From Chitinophaga pinensis (GTDB taxonomy: Bacteria > Bacteroidota > Bacteroidia > Chitinophagales > Chitinophagaceae), in contig CAMDVD010000018.1 of assembly GCA_945878115.1 (NCBI GenBank), positions 1 through 55,981 on the forward strand: a stretch of DNA of 55,981 bases, written 5' to 3'. The notes under the pieces were generated by a model that did not search any database, had not been told where the DNA came from, and saw nothing but the letters and a program-made list of their open reading frames with translations. The translations under genes were made by a program, and so were the position numbers. This document shows positions 1 to 8,863 of this stretch, piece by piece. Every line of letters begins with the position of its first letter. Positions within the stretch are counted from its first letter, which is position 1.

Positions 1-3000
1 GGAACAATAACAATAACTGGTTCAACAACCGCTTTAACAACAACAAGCAATGAAACAGCATGTGATAGTTATACATGGTCTTGCAATGGCACAACTTACA
101 CTACATCTGGTTCGTACACTTGCACATCCTTAAATACTTCAGGTTGCACTGTTACATCAACACTAAACTTAACAATCAACAACAGCACAACTTCAAGTTC
201 ATCAGCTACAGCATGTGATACTTACACATGGTCTTGTAATGGAGTGACTTACACTGCTTCTGGAGCATACACTTGTACCTCTTTAAATAGTGTAGGTTGC
301 GTGAATACTGCTACCTTGAATTTGACAATCAATAGTAGCACTTCACATACAACATTTGAAACTGCTTGTGATTCTTATACATGGTCATGCAATGGAGCAA
401 CTTATAGCAACTCTGGTACATGGACTTGTACTTCAATTAATGCAAATGGTTGTCTTCATACTGAGACTTTGGATTTAGTTATTAATAACAGTTCTTCACA
501 TACAACTTATGAAACAGCTTGTGATGGTTATACTTGGTCATGTAATGGTTTGTCATATTCGAATACAGGTACATGGACTTGCACATCAATAAATGCAGCA
601 GGTTGTGTTCATACAGAAACTTTGGATTTGACTATCAATAGCAGCACAGCACATACAACTTACGAAACTGCATGTGATACCTACACATGGTCTTGCAACG
701 GAATGAGTTATTCTAATTCAGGTACATGGACTTGTACATCTATTAATGCTGATGGTTGTGTTCACACAGAAACTTTAGATTTGACAATTAATAACAGTAC
801 TACGAATACAACTTCAGAAACAGCATGCGATACATATACTTGGACTTGTAACGGAATGACTTATACAATGTCTGGTATGTATACATGTACATCTATGAAT
901 AGTGCTGGTTGTTTACATACTGAAACATTGGATTTGACTATTAATAATAGTTCAACTTCAAATTCATCTGAAACAGCATGTAATTCTTACACATGGTCTT
1001 GTAATGGAATTACTTATACTGCTTCTGGTATATATACGTGTACATCTCAAAATACTGTTGGTTGTACAAATACAGCTACATTAAACTTGACAATTAACAC
1101 TTCAACCACATCTAATACTTCTATTACTGCTTGTAATTCATATACTTGGTCAGCAAGTGGATTAGTTTATTCAACTTCAGGTTCATATACACAAACTTCT
1201 TTAAATGCAGCTGGTTGTCTTCATACTAGTAATCTTGCATTGACTGTAGTGAATACAACCTCTAGTCAATCAGTAACTGCTTGTAGTTCTTACTTCTGGC
1301 CAATAGCTGGATCAAATTACTATGCTACTGGAACATATACTCGTACTTATTTAAGTTTAGGTTGTGTAGTAACTGCTACTTTGAATTTGACAATTAATCA
1401 ACCAACTGCAAATACTACTTCGGTAGGTAGTTGCGTAACTTATACATGGGCTTGTAATGGAAATACCTATACAGCTTCAGGACTTTATACATGTACCTCA
1501 TTAAATGCAGCTGGATGTGTGCATACTGAAACATTAAATTTACTCATAAAAACAACTACTACAGCTGCTCCGCAAAATGTAACTGCTTGTAATTCTTATA
1601 TGTGGTCTGCAAATGGAATAACATATACAGCTTCTGGTACATACACAAAAACTTCATTAAATAGTCAAGGTTGTACACATACACAAACGTTGAATTTAGT
1701 AATAAATAATAGTTCTACTTCAACAGCTCAACCGGTAACAGCTTGTGTTTCTTATACTTGGGCATGCACAGGACTTACTTATACAACTTCAGGAATTAAG
1801 ACATGTACTTCCATCAATGCTGCAGGTTGCGTACATACAGAGTCATTAAATTTGACTATAAACCCAGCAACTACTGCTCCTACTGTATCTGCTGTAGTTT
1901 GTAATTCATATACTTGGTCATGTAATGGTAATACATATACTGCAAGTGGAATTTATACTTGTACTAGTTTAAATGCAAATGGATGTACACAAACACAATC
2001 ATTGAATCTAACAATTAAAGGCGTTAGCACTTCATCTGTAGTCGCTGCAACAGCTTGTAATTCTTATACATGGTGGAATACTAACTATACGACTTCTGGT
2101 GTTTATGTTTATACTAATTTAAACACAGCTGGTTGTCCGAATACTATTACCATGAACTTAACCATCAATAATAGTACAACTTCCAATGATACTATAACAG
2201 CTTGTAACTCATATACATGGGCAGCAAGTGGACTTACATACACAAGTTCAGGAACTTACACTAAAACTTCTACTAATGCTTCTGGATGTGTTCATACATC
2301 TAAATTGGTGTTGACAATTAATAACTCAACCTCAGGTACTACTGCGGCTTCAGCTTGTAATTCTTATACTTGGTCTTGCAACGGCAATACATATACAAGC
2401 TCTGGTGTTTATATATGTACATCTATTAATAGTCAAGGATGTGTACATACACAGACTTTGCAGTTAATAATAAATCAAAGTACCACTTCAACAGCTAATG
2501 TTACAGCTTGTAATTCATATACATGGTCTGCTAGTGGCTTGAGTTACACAGCTTCTGGTACATACACGAAAACTTCATTAAATGTTACTGGTTGTTTACA
2601 TACAGCTACATTGAATTTAGTAATAAATAGTAGTACTTCATCTAGTGATACTGCAACTGCATGTAATTCATATTTCTGGACTGTAAGTGGTTTAACTTAT
2701 ACTAGCTCTGGTACATATACATCAACAGCGCTTAATTCAGCTGGTTGTGTACACACATCTACTTTAGTTCTTACCATAAATAATTCTACTTCAAATACTA
2801 GTGTTGCGTCAGCATGTAATTCATATACTTGGTCTTGCAATGGTGCTACCTACACTGCAAGTGGTACTTATACTTGTACTTCTGTAAACAGTCAGGGTTG
2901 TACACATACGGAAATCTTAAGTTTATTAATTGCACCTAATACTACTGGTACAACTAATGCTTCTGCTTGTAATTCTTATACTTGGTCTTGCAACGGTATG

Positions 3001-5025
3001 ACATATACTGCATCTGGTGTATATACATGTACATCATTGAATGGTAATGGATGCTTAAATACTCAAACGTTGAATTTAGTTATAAACTATAGTACTACAA
3101 CAACAAGTAATATTACTGCATGTAATTCTTATTTATGGTCTGCAACTGGTTCAACTTATTACGCATCTGGCACTTACACTAAAACAACTTTGGTAGCAGG
3201 ATGTGTTAATACGGCGATTCTAAACTTGACTATAAATCTACCTTCTGCAAATACAACTGTAACTTCTGGTTGTAATTCATTTACTTGGAGTGTAAACGGT
3301 GTTACCTATACAACAGGAGGTATATATACTGCTACATATTTAAATGCTGGTGGTTGTGTGCATACGCAGACATTAAGTCTTGTTATCAATCAGTCTACAA
3401 CAGCAACTTTACCTTCTGTTACTGCTTGTAACTCTTATAATTGGGTTGTGAACGGGGTTGGTGTATTATATACTTCAACTGGAACATATACAAGAACTTA
3501 TCTAAATCAAGGTTGTACTCAGACACTAATTAGAACTATTACTATTAATAACTCTACTTCTTCAAGTGTAGCTGTAACAGCATGTAACTCCTATACTTGG
3601 ACATTAAGTGGTGTAACTTATACTACGACAGGTGTCTATACAAAAACTACAAATAATGCTGTCGGTTGTACCCATACAACTACTTTGAATTTGACTATTA
3701 ATAATACCACAACTTCAAGTGTAGCTGTAACAGCATGTAACTCCTATACTTGGGCATTAAGTGGATTGACATATACGGCTTCTGGGACTTATACAAAAAC
3801 TTCAGTAAATGCTGCTGGTTGTACGCATACTACTACATTGAGTTTGACAATTAACGCAAATACATCAGCTTCAACTTCTGCAAGCGCTTGTATTTCGTAT
3901 ACGTGGTCTGTAAATAGTTTAACGTATACTTCATCAGGTACTTATACAAGCACATCTCTTAATGCAGCAGGTTGTCTTCACACAGAAACTTTAAACTTGG
4001 TTATTTCAACAACAACAACAACTTCTACAGTTTCTCAATGTTGCTCTTATACTTGGTCTGTCAGTGGACTTACTTACACTACTTCTGGAACTTATACCAT
4101 GACTTCTATTAATTCAGCTGGTTGTTTGATTACTTCCAATTTAATTTTGACTATAACTGCTGCCCCTGTTATAACTGGTATTAATATAACAGCAATAACT
4201 AATACCTCAGCAACAGTTAACTGGACGCCGGTGGCTGGAGTATCGTCATATGAAATTGGTTACAAACCTTCAACTTCTAGTACATGGACAACAGTTATTG
4301 TAACGCCTACGTTAAGTGTACCAATGCCTTCTTCAAGAGTGATTACTGGATTAACTCTTGGTGTTACTTATCAAGTTAGAATGAGGTCTTTCTGCTCTAC
4401 AACTCCAGGATCTTATGGTACTATAGTTAATTTTACAACAGCAGCCCCTACTTGCGGAACTCCATCCGGTTTATTTGTGACTTTAATTACAAATACGACT
4501 TCTAAATTAAATTGGGTTGCAGGAACTAATAACCTTTTCTATCAAATTCGATATAAAGCAGTTGCATCACCTACATGGATTAATGGTACTTCTACACCTA
4601 CTAATAAAGTAATTACTGGTTTGACCCCAGGTACTCAATATGAATTCCAAGTTTCTGGTAATTGTGGTGGTACTGTTACAAGTGTTTGGAGTGCATCTAA
4701 AATTTGGACGACTGCTACAACGGTTCCACCAACTGCTGGTAATAAAGTAATCACCTCTGAAGAAACTACAATTAGTGATGTAAATATTTACCCTAATCCT
4801 ACATCTGATATATTGAATATTGATTTAACTGCAGCGCAAGCACAAACCACTACTATTAAAGTGTTAGATATGAGCGGTCGTTTAATCAAGCAAGTACAAT
4901 TGAAATCAGAGAAAGGAATGAATCCAATGACAATGAGTTTAGGCGAATTGGCGAACGGTATTTATGCTTTACAAATTTTCGCAGATGATAAATTAACACA
5001 TGTAAGTAAAATTGAAAAGAAATAA
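1..5025 (+). CDS. Giant secreted repeat protein with FN3 domains and T9SS type A sorting tail (5'-truncated)
   Basis: The frame is open from the first base, so the N-terminus lies outside the window; 1674 residues are visible. The protein consists of 27 tandem repeats of about 51 residues, each with an A-C-x-S-Y-x-W start, a Y-T-x-S-G-x-Y middle and a final G-C-x-x-T. These are followed by two FN3-like domains (about nt 4165-4446 and 4450-4710). The last ~80 residues are a T9SS type A sorting domain, with NIYPNPTSDILNIDL and a GIYALQI strand. Established for such tails: Sec export, then outer-membrane translocation by the T9SS, with the tail removed and the protein attached or released. The role is unknown; a stalk-like adhesin or surface fibre is my inference from the repeats and their Thr/Ser/Asn richness. 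The unit resembles repeats seen in other large Bacteroidota exoproteins. A strong terminator follows. Confidence 0.9.
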   Translation, partial: GTITITGSTTALTTTSNETACDSYTWSCNGTTYTTSGSYTCTSLNTSGCTVTSTLNLTINNSTTSSSSATACDTYTWSCNGVTYTASGAYTCTSLNSVGCVNTATLNLTINSSTSHTTFETACDSYTWSCNGATYSNSGTWTCTSINANGCLHTETLDLVINNSSSHTTYETACDGYTWSCNGLSYSNTGTWTCTSINAAGCVHTETLDLTINSSTAHTTYETACDTYTWSCNGMSYSNSGTWTCTSINADGCVHTETLDLTINNSTTNTTSETACDTYTWTCNGMTYTMSGMYTCTSMNSAGCLHTETLDLTINNSSTSNSSETACNSYTWSCNGITYTASGIYTCTSQNTVGCTNTATLNLTINTSTTSNTSITACNSYTWSASGLVYSTSGSYTQTSLNAAGCLHTSNLALTVVNTTSSQSVTACSSYFWPIAGSNYYATGTYTRTYLSLGCVVTATLNLTINQPTANTTSVGSCVTYTWACNGNTYTASGLYTCTSLNAAGCVHTETLNLLIKTTTTAAPQNVTACNSYMWSANGITYTASGTYTKTSLNSQGCTHTQTLNLVINNSSTSTAQPVTACVSYTWACTGLTYTTSGIKTCTSINAAGCVHTESLNLTINPATTAPTVSAVVCNSYTWSCNGNTYTASGIYTCTSLNANGCTQTQSLNLTIKGVSTSSVVAATACNSYTWWNTNYTTSGVYVYTNLNTAGCPNTITMNLTINNSTTSNDTITACNSYTWAASGLTYTSSGTYTKTSTNASGCVHTSKLVLTINNSTSGTTAASACNSYTWSCNGNTYTSSGVYICTSINSQGCVHTQTLQLIINQSTTSTANVTACNSYTWSASGLSYTASGTYTKTSLNVTGCLHTATLNLVINSSTSSSDTATACNSYFWTVSGLTYTSSGTYTSTALNSAGCVHTSTLVLTINNSTSNTSVASACNSYTWSCNGATYTASGTYTCTSVNSQGCTHTEILSLLIAPNTTGTTNASACNSYTWSCNGMTYTASGVYTCTSLNGNGCLNTQTLNLVINYSTTTTSNITACNSYLWSATGSTYYASGTYTKTTLVAGCVNTAILNLTINLPSANTTVTSGCNSFTWSVNGVTYTTGGIYTATYLNAGGCVHTQTLSLVINQSTTATLPSVTACNSYNWVVNGVGVLYTSTGTYTRTYLNQGCTQTLIRTITINNSTSSSVAVTACNSYTWTLSGVTYTTTGVYTKTTNNAVGCTHTTTLNLTINNTTTSSVAVTACNSYTWALSGLTYTASGTYTKTSVNAAGCTHTTTLSLTINANTSASTSASACISYTWSVNSLTYTSSGTYTSTSLNAAGCLHTETLNLVISTTTTTSTVSQCCSYTWSVSGLTYTTSGTYTMTSINSAGCLITSNLILTITAAPVITGINITAITNTSATVNWTPVAGVSSYEIGYKPSTSSTWTTVIVTPTLSVPMPSSRVITGLTLGVTYQVRMRSFCSTTPGSYGTIVNFTTAAPTCGTPSGLFVTLITNTTSKLNWVAGTNNLFYQIRYKAVASPTWINGTSTPTNKVITGLTPGTQYEFQVSGNCGGTVTSVWSASKIWTTATTVPPTAGNKVITSEETTISDVNIYPNPTSDILNIDLTAAQAQTTTIKVLDMSGRLIKQVQLKSEKGMNPMTMSLGELANGIYALQIFADDKLTHVSKIEKK
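52..4164 (+). repeat. 27 tandem ~153-bp coding repeats
   Basis: Twenty-seven consecutive units of 49-52 codons, counted from the translated ACxSYxW starts. They are diverged at DNA level, so they are old duplications, except for one 41-bp identical stretch (3560-3600 and 3713-3753). Every unit keeps the cysteine near its start and the one in the final G-C. Thirteen units (1-7, 10, 12, 13, 16, 19, 20) have two further cysteines and fourteen have neither. Confidence 0.92.
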
Positions 5026-5041
5026 TTTTTCAATACTGAAT

Positions 5042-5083
5042 AAAACTAAAACGTCCCTGTACTCAGGGACGTTTTAGTTTTTA
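5042..5083 (+). terminator. Rho-independent terminator of the giant repeat protein gene
   Basis: Perfect 18-bp stem (arms 5042-5059 and 5064-5081) with a TACT loop, containing the core ACGTCCCTG/CAGGGACGT and ending in a T run. It starts 17 bases after the stop codon. Confidence 0.93.
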
Positions 5084-5700
5084 ATATAGAAGAATTAGTA
5101 GTTTAATTTTTTTCAATTGTATGTAATCCAACTCTAGTTGTAAATTTATTTAAACACATAAATTGGTTAGAATGAACTTCAAGAACTTCTATAAATTTAC
5201 GCATTCTTCATTTGACATAATTTTTGAAGTGTTTTGACTTCTATCTAATTGTATAATCAGCAATTTAGTTTGGTATGGTTCTTTGGCTCAAGAAATTAGA
5301 TATATTAGTGTATTTGCAAAGAAATAGGTCTTTGCAATAAATGTAACAAATAAAATGTTTTAAAAAATACGCCAATGGAATTCCAAATTTATTCTAGAAA
5401 ATGGTATACCGTTATGCTGGCTCATGGATAAAATGAATAATTAATTACACTATAAACCTTTTATAGGAAATGTATAAATGAGTAAAATAAGTGCTTTCAT
5501 TGCTGTTGATAGAGAGCGCTCAAATATTGAAAAGGAAGGCTATTTATAACAGTATAAATAATTAATACCGATGTGAAATAATAGATAGACCATCCATTAT
5601 TCAATCGGCATAATACCATCTATCATTTATAAAAAGTCCTTTGGTATATTTTATAAATCAAGATGGTATAATAAGAGGAGTGATTTCAAACAAAAAATAG
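5084..5700. other. Long intergenic region without a recognisable gene
   Basis: About 620 bases with no convincing coding frame. It contains an 8-bp inverted repeat TTGCAAAG/CTTTGCAA (5314-5321 and 5330-5337) and a larger imperfect inverted repeat (arms 5613-5634 and 5649-5669, sharing ATACCATCT and ATTTATAAAA). Only tiny open frames of 18-23 codons occur (near 5375 and 5478), none with a family signature. It could be a decayed gene or small element. Confidence 0.6.
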
Positions 5701-5704
5701 GGAT

Positions 5705-5733
5705 AAAAAAAATCCTGCACATAAGGTGCAGGA
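5705..5733 (-). terminator. Terminator of gcvH
   Basis: On the minus strand an 8-bp stem TCCTGCAC/GTGCAGGA with a 5-base loop is followed by a run of eight T (A run at 5705-5712 on the plus strand), just past the gcvH stop codon. Confidence 0.9.
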
Positions 5734-5758
5734 CAATATTAATTATCTGAATAAATCT

Positions 5759-6133
5759 TTAGCCTATCAATGCACTGTATTCATCGGCATTCATAAGTCC
5801 AGAAGCATCATCATTGCTCATTTCTACTTTCACCATCCAGCCTGCGCCATAGGGATCGGAGTTTACTACTTCGGGGGCAGCGTCTAGACCTGGGTTTATT
5901 TCTAGTACAGTACCATTGACTGGAAGAAATAAATCAGAAACTGTTTTCACAGCTTCTACAGTACCAAATATGTCACCATGATTTAGGGCTTTACCAACAG
6001 TATTAATGTCGACAAATACTATATCGCCAAGTTCGCCTTGTGCAAAATCAGTGATGCCAATGGTAGCAATATTATTTTCAATACGAATCCATTCGTGGTC
6101 TTTGGTATACTTTAAATCGGCAGGAACATTCAT
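5759..6133 (-). CDS. gcvH: Glycine cleavage system H protein
   Basis: A 124-residue protein, the usual length for GcvH. It carries the lipoyl-bearing aminomethyl group between the P, T and L proteins of the glycine cleavage system. The lipoylation segment GTVEAVKTVSD is present with the acceptor lysine at K63, and the start TKDHEWIR and middle FAQGELGDIVFVD are family hallmarks. It lies 81 bases after the DUF5606 gene on the same strand and ends at a strong terminator, so the two may be co-transcribed. The genes for P, T and L are not in the window. Confidence 0.96.
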   Translation of the reverse strand: MNVPADLKYTKDHEWIRIENNIATIGITDFAQGELGDIVFVDINTVGKALNHGDIFGTVEAVKTVSDLFLPVNGTVLEINPGLDAAPEVVNSDPYGAGWMVKVEMSNDDASGLMNADEYSALIG

Positions 6134-6214
6134 GTGTATATGTTATTTAAATAGTGAGGGTAAAATTAATTTTAATACTTGTAAATACAAATTAAAGTTT
6201 CTTTATTATTCAAC

Positions 6215-6661
6215 TTAATTACCTCCTTCAGCCTCTGTTTCAGCTTCTGCTGTTTCTTCTTCTCCTGTTTCGGGTTCTTGTAGCAAATCCATTTTTTTAA
6301 GTATGGTATACCATTTTATTATTTTCTTCATATCGCTGGTATATACTTTTACTTTGTCGTATTCTGGAAATAAAATACCGAAGTTGCTTTTTATTTTTTT
6401 ATTATCAGTCGATGCCAAGTCTTCTGCACTTACTTTATCTTCATTTTTTTTGAAACTCATCAGTACTTCCCAAAGTCTCACGTTTTCTGTTTCTGTAAAT
6501 ACTTCAATACTATCTAAGGGTGTTACATTGTGAGAGCGAGCGGCTACAAATTTGGTAGTATTATCGTCTAAATTTTTTACGATTGCACCATCGCTTTTGG
6601 TTGATAATAATTGGTATAAACCACTTAATCCAGATATAGCACAAAGTTCATTATATTTCAT
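6215..6661 (-). CDS. DUF5606 domain protein
   Basis: A 148-residue soluble protein. I start it at ATG 6661 (MKYNELCAISGLSGLYQLL) because homologues begin there; an upstream ATG at 6694 would add eleven unconserved residues. The N-terminal ~70 residues, with ISGLSGLYQL, the pattern of an 'IVKNLDD'-like strand and an SIEVFTETENVRL segment, match the DUF5606 family of small Bacteroidota proteins of unknown function. The C-terminus is acidic and Glu/Ala-rich (EEETAEAETEAEGG), probably disordered. It precedes gcvH. No function is proposed. Confidence 0.85.
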   Translation of the reverse strand: MKYNELCAISGLSGLYQLLSTKSDGAIVKNLDDNTTKFVAARSHNVTPLDSIEVFTETENVRLWEVLMSFKKNEDKVSAEDLASTDNKKIKSNFGILFPEYDKVKVYTSDMKKIIKWYTILKKMDLLQEPETGEEETAEAETEAEGGN

Positions 6662-6841
6662 GTATGTGTTTTTTTGAATCGCAAATTTAATCAAGCCTAC
6701 GAGAATAAAAATTTGTTTTTTAGAATGTAATCCTTGTGGCGTAATCCTAGCATTAGTATAATTCGGTTAAAAAATAAAACCTTGAATAGCATTTCATAGC
6801 ATAAAATAAATTGTACTTTGTGCCTTCAAAAAATTACACTC

Positions 6842-8773
6842 ATGCATAAATATTTATTCTGCGTTACTTTAATTTGTTACGGATTTTACACACAAGCTCA
6901 ATCTCTTTTAACGCCCGAAAAAATGTGGTCTCTTGGAAGAGTTTCTGCGCAAGGCATTAGTAAGGATGGCAATACTATATTTTATGGAGTAGGTGTTGCA
7001 GACATGCCTGAAAATAAAATTAAAACTACATATTTTGCCATACCATTGAAAGGAGGGGCAGCCCAGTCTATACCGTCTGTACCAAAGGAAGCTTTACCAA
7101 CAGTGGACAATGATGGCGATAATATTCAGGTGTCAGCCGATGGTAAAAAAGTGATATTTACCAGAGATGTGAAAATACAAAACATAAAAGGAACAGAACT
7201 GTATCCAACATTAAGTAAGTCAAATGCCTATGTATATGATGATTTGAATCAACGTCATTGGGATACTTGGGAAGATGGTAGTTATTCGCATGTGTTTGTA
7301 GCCGATAATGTTGCAGGTTTTGCGTTGCGCGAAAAAGATATTATGGCAGGTGAAGTTTTTGATTGTCCGCAAAAACCACATGGTGGTGCGGAGGATTTAA
7401 TTTTTTCACCTGATGGTCAAATGATATTATATGTAACGAAAAAGAAAAGTGGTGTAGAATATGCAAAGAGCACCAATACGGACATTTATTGTTATCATAC
7501 AGCAACAGGCGCAACAGAGAATATTACCGAAGGAATGAATGGCTATGATACCAATCCAATATTTAGCCATGATGGAAAAACGCTGGCATGGTTGAGCATG
7601 AAGACTGATGGATGTGAAAGTGATAAAAATGAATTGTGGATGATGGATTGGGCTACTAAATCAAAAGTAAATCTTACACAAAATTGGGATGAAACGGTAG
7701 GTGGTTTTGCTTGGAGCAATGATGATGATAAAATTTATTTCACAGCCCCATTTCATGGTACCGAACAATTGTTTGAAATCAATGCGGCATTAGGTGCTAC
7801 AGTTAAGCAAGTAACTATGGGTCAGTTTGATATTAATGGCATTGCTTATCAAAGTGGAAATACAATGGTGGTATCACGTGCAGATATGAACCATGCTGCA
7901 GAACTTTATACTGTCGATTTGAGTTCAGGATCTATGCGTGCATTAACGCATGTAAATGATGCCGCTTATGCAGGTATCCAAATGTGTGATGTAAAAGAAC
8001 GTTACACGGAATTGGAAAATGGCGAAAGACTTTTTTCGTGGGTTATCTATCCACCAAATTTTGATTCGACAAAAAAATATCCAGTATTGTTGTATTGTCA
8101 AGGAGGTCCACAAAGTGCCTTGAGTCAATTTTATTCTTTCCGTTGGAATTTTCAATTAATGGCTAGTAATGGTTATATTGTGATAGCACCCAACAGAACA
8201 GGAATGCCAGGATGGGGTACAAAATGGAATGCAGATATTAGTAAAGATTGGGGCGGAAATCCTATGCGAGATTATTTGGCAGCGATTGATGATATATCTT
8301 CAGAATCTTATATAGATAATAACCGTAGAGGCTGCGTAGGTGCTAGTTATGGTGGATATTCGGTATATATGTTGGCAGGTATTCATGAAGGGCGATTTAA
8401 AACTTTTATTGCACACGATGGTTTGTTTGATTTGAAAAGTTGGTACGGTACTACAGAAGAACTATGGTTTGCAAATTGGGATATTGGCGGCGCTTATTGG
8501 GACAAAAAGAATAAGGATGCACAGTATAGTTATACCAATTTTAGCCCAAGTAATTTTGTCGACAATTGGACATCACCGATATTTGTTATACAAGGCGGAA
8601 AAGATTTTAGAGTACCAATAGAGCAAGGTATGCAAGCCTTTCAGGCAGCAAAATTGAAAGGACTTAAAAGTAGATTTTTGTATTTACCAGAAGAAAACCA
8701 TTGGGTATTAAAACCACAAAATGGATTGGTTTGGCAAGGTGAATTTTATAAATGGCTAAAAGAAACTTTGTAG
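6842..8773 (+). CDS. S9 family serine peptidase, DPP5-like
   Basis: A 643-residue exported peptidase. I prefer ATG 6842, which gives a clean signal peptide ending TQAQS; the upstream ATG at 6818 adds eight residues. The N-terminal two thirds show WD/beta-propeller strands (FSPDGQMILYV, FSHDGKTLAWL, WSNDDDKIYF). The C-terminal alpha/beta hydrolase carries GASYGGYS with S502, then GGKDFRVP with D588 and EENHWV with H620. The Ser-Asp-His spacing (86 and 32) is very close to that of Porphyromonas DPP5. Family members remove dipeptides from oligopeptides in the periplasm. It stands alone, with a DUF3857 gene pair following in the same direction after about 90 bases. Confidence 0.93.
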   Translation: MHKYLFCVTLICYGFYTQAQSLLTPEKMWSLGRVSAQGISKDGNTIFYGVGVADMPENKIKTTYFAIPLKGGAAQSIPSVPKEALPTVDNDGDNIQVSADGKKVIFTRDVKIQNIKGTELYPTLSKSNAYVYDDLNQRHWDTWEDGSYSHVFVADNVAGFALREKDIMAGEVFDCPQKPHGGAEDLIFSPDGQMILYVTKKKSGVEYAKSTNTDIYCYHTATGATENITEGMNGYDTNPIFSHDGKTLAWLSMKTDGCESDKNELWMMDWATKSKVNLTQNWDETVGGFAWSNDDDKIYFTAPFHGTEQLFEINAALGATVKQVTMGQFDINGIAYQSGNTMVVSRADMNHAAELYTVDLSSGSMRALTHVNDAAYAGIQMCDVKERYTELENGERLFSWVIYPPNFDSTKKYPVLLYCQGGPQSALSQFYSFRWNFQLMASNGYIVIAPNRTGMPGWGTKWNADISKDWGGNPMRDYLAAIDDISSESYIDNNRRGCVGASYGGYSVYMLAGIHEGRFKTFIAHDGLFDLKSWYGTTEELWFANWDIGGAYWDKKNKDAQYSYTNFSPSNFVDNWTSPIFVIQGGKDFRVPIEQGMQAFQAAKLKGLKSRFLYLPEENHWVLKPQNGLVWQGEFYKWLKETL

Positions 8774-8863
8774 TACTACTTGTTAAATTTTATAAATGTG
8801 AATCACAATTGGTAAACATACACTAGAAGTACATACATTTATTTTTATTTAAATAATTAGAAA

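Noticed and set aside
1-4164. Regular ~153-bp repeats that could suggest a CRISPR or satellite array
   Set aside because: One continuous reading frame runs through all units, the units diverge in DNA while keeping protein motifs, and there are no unique spacers.
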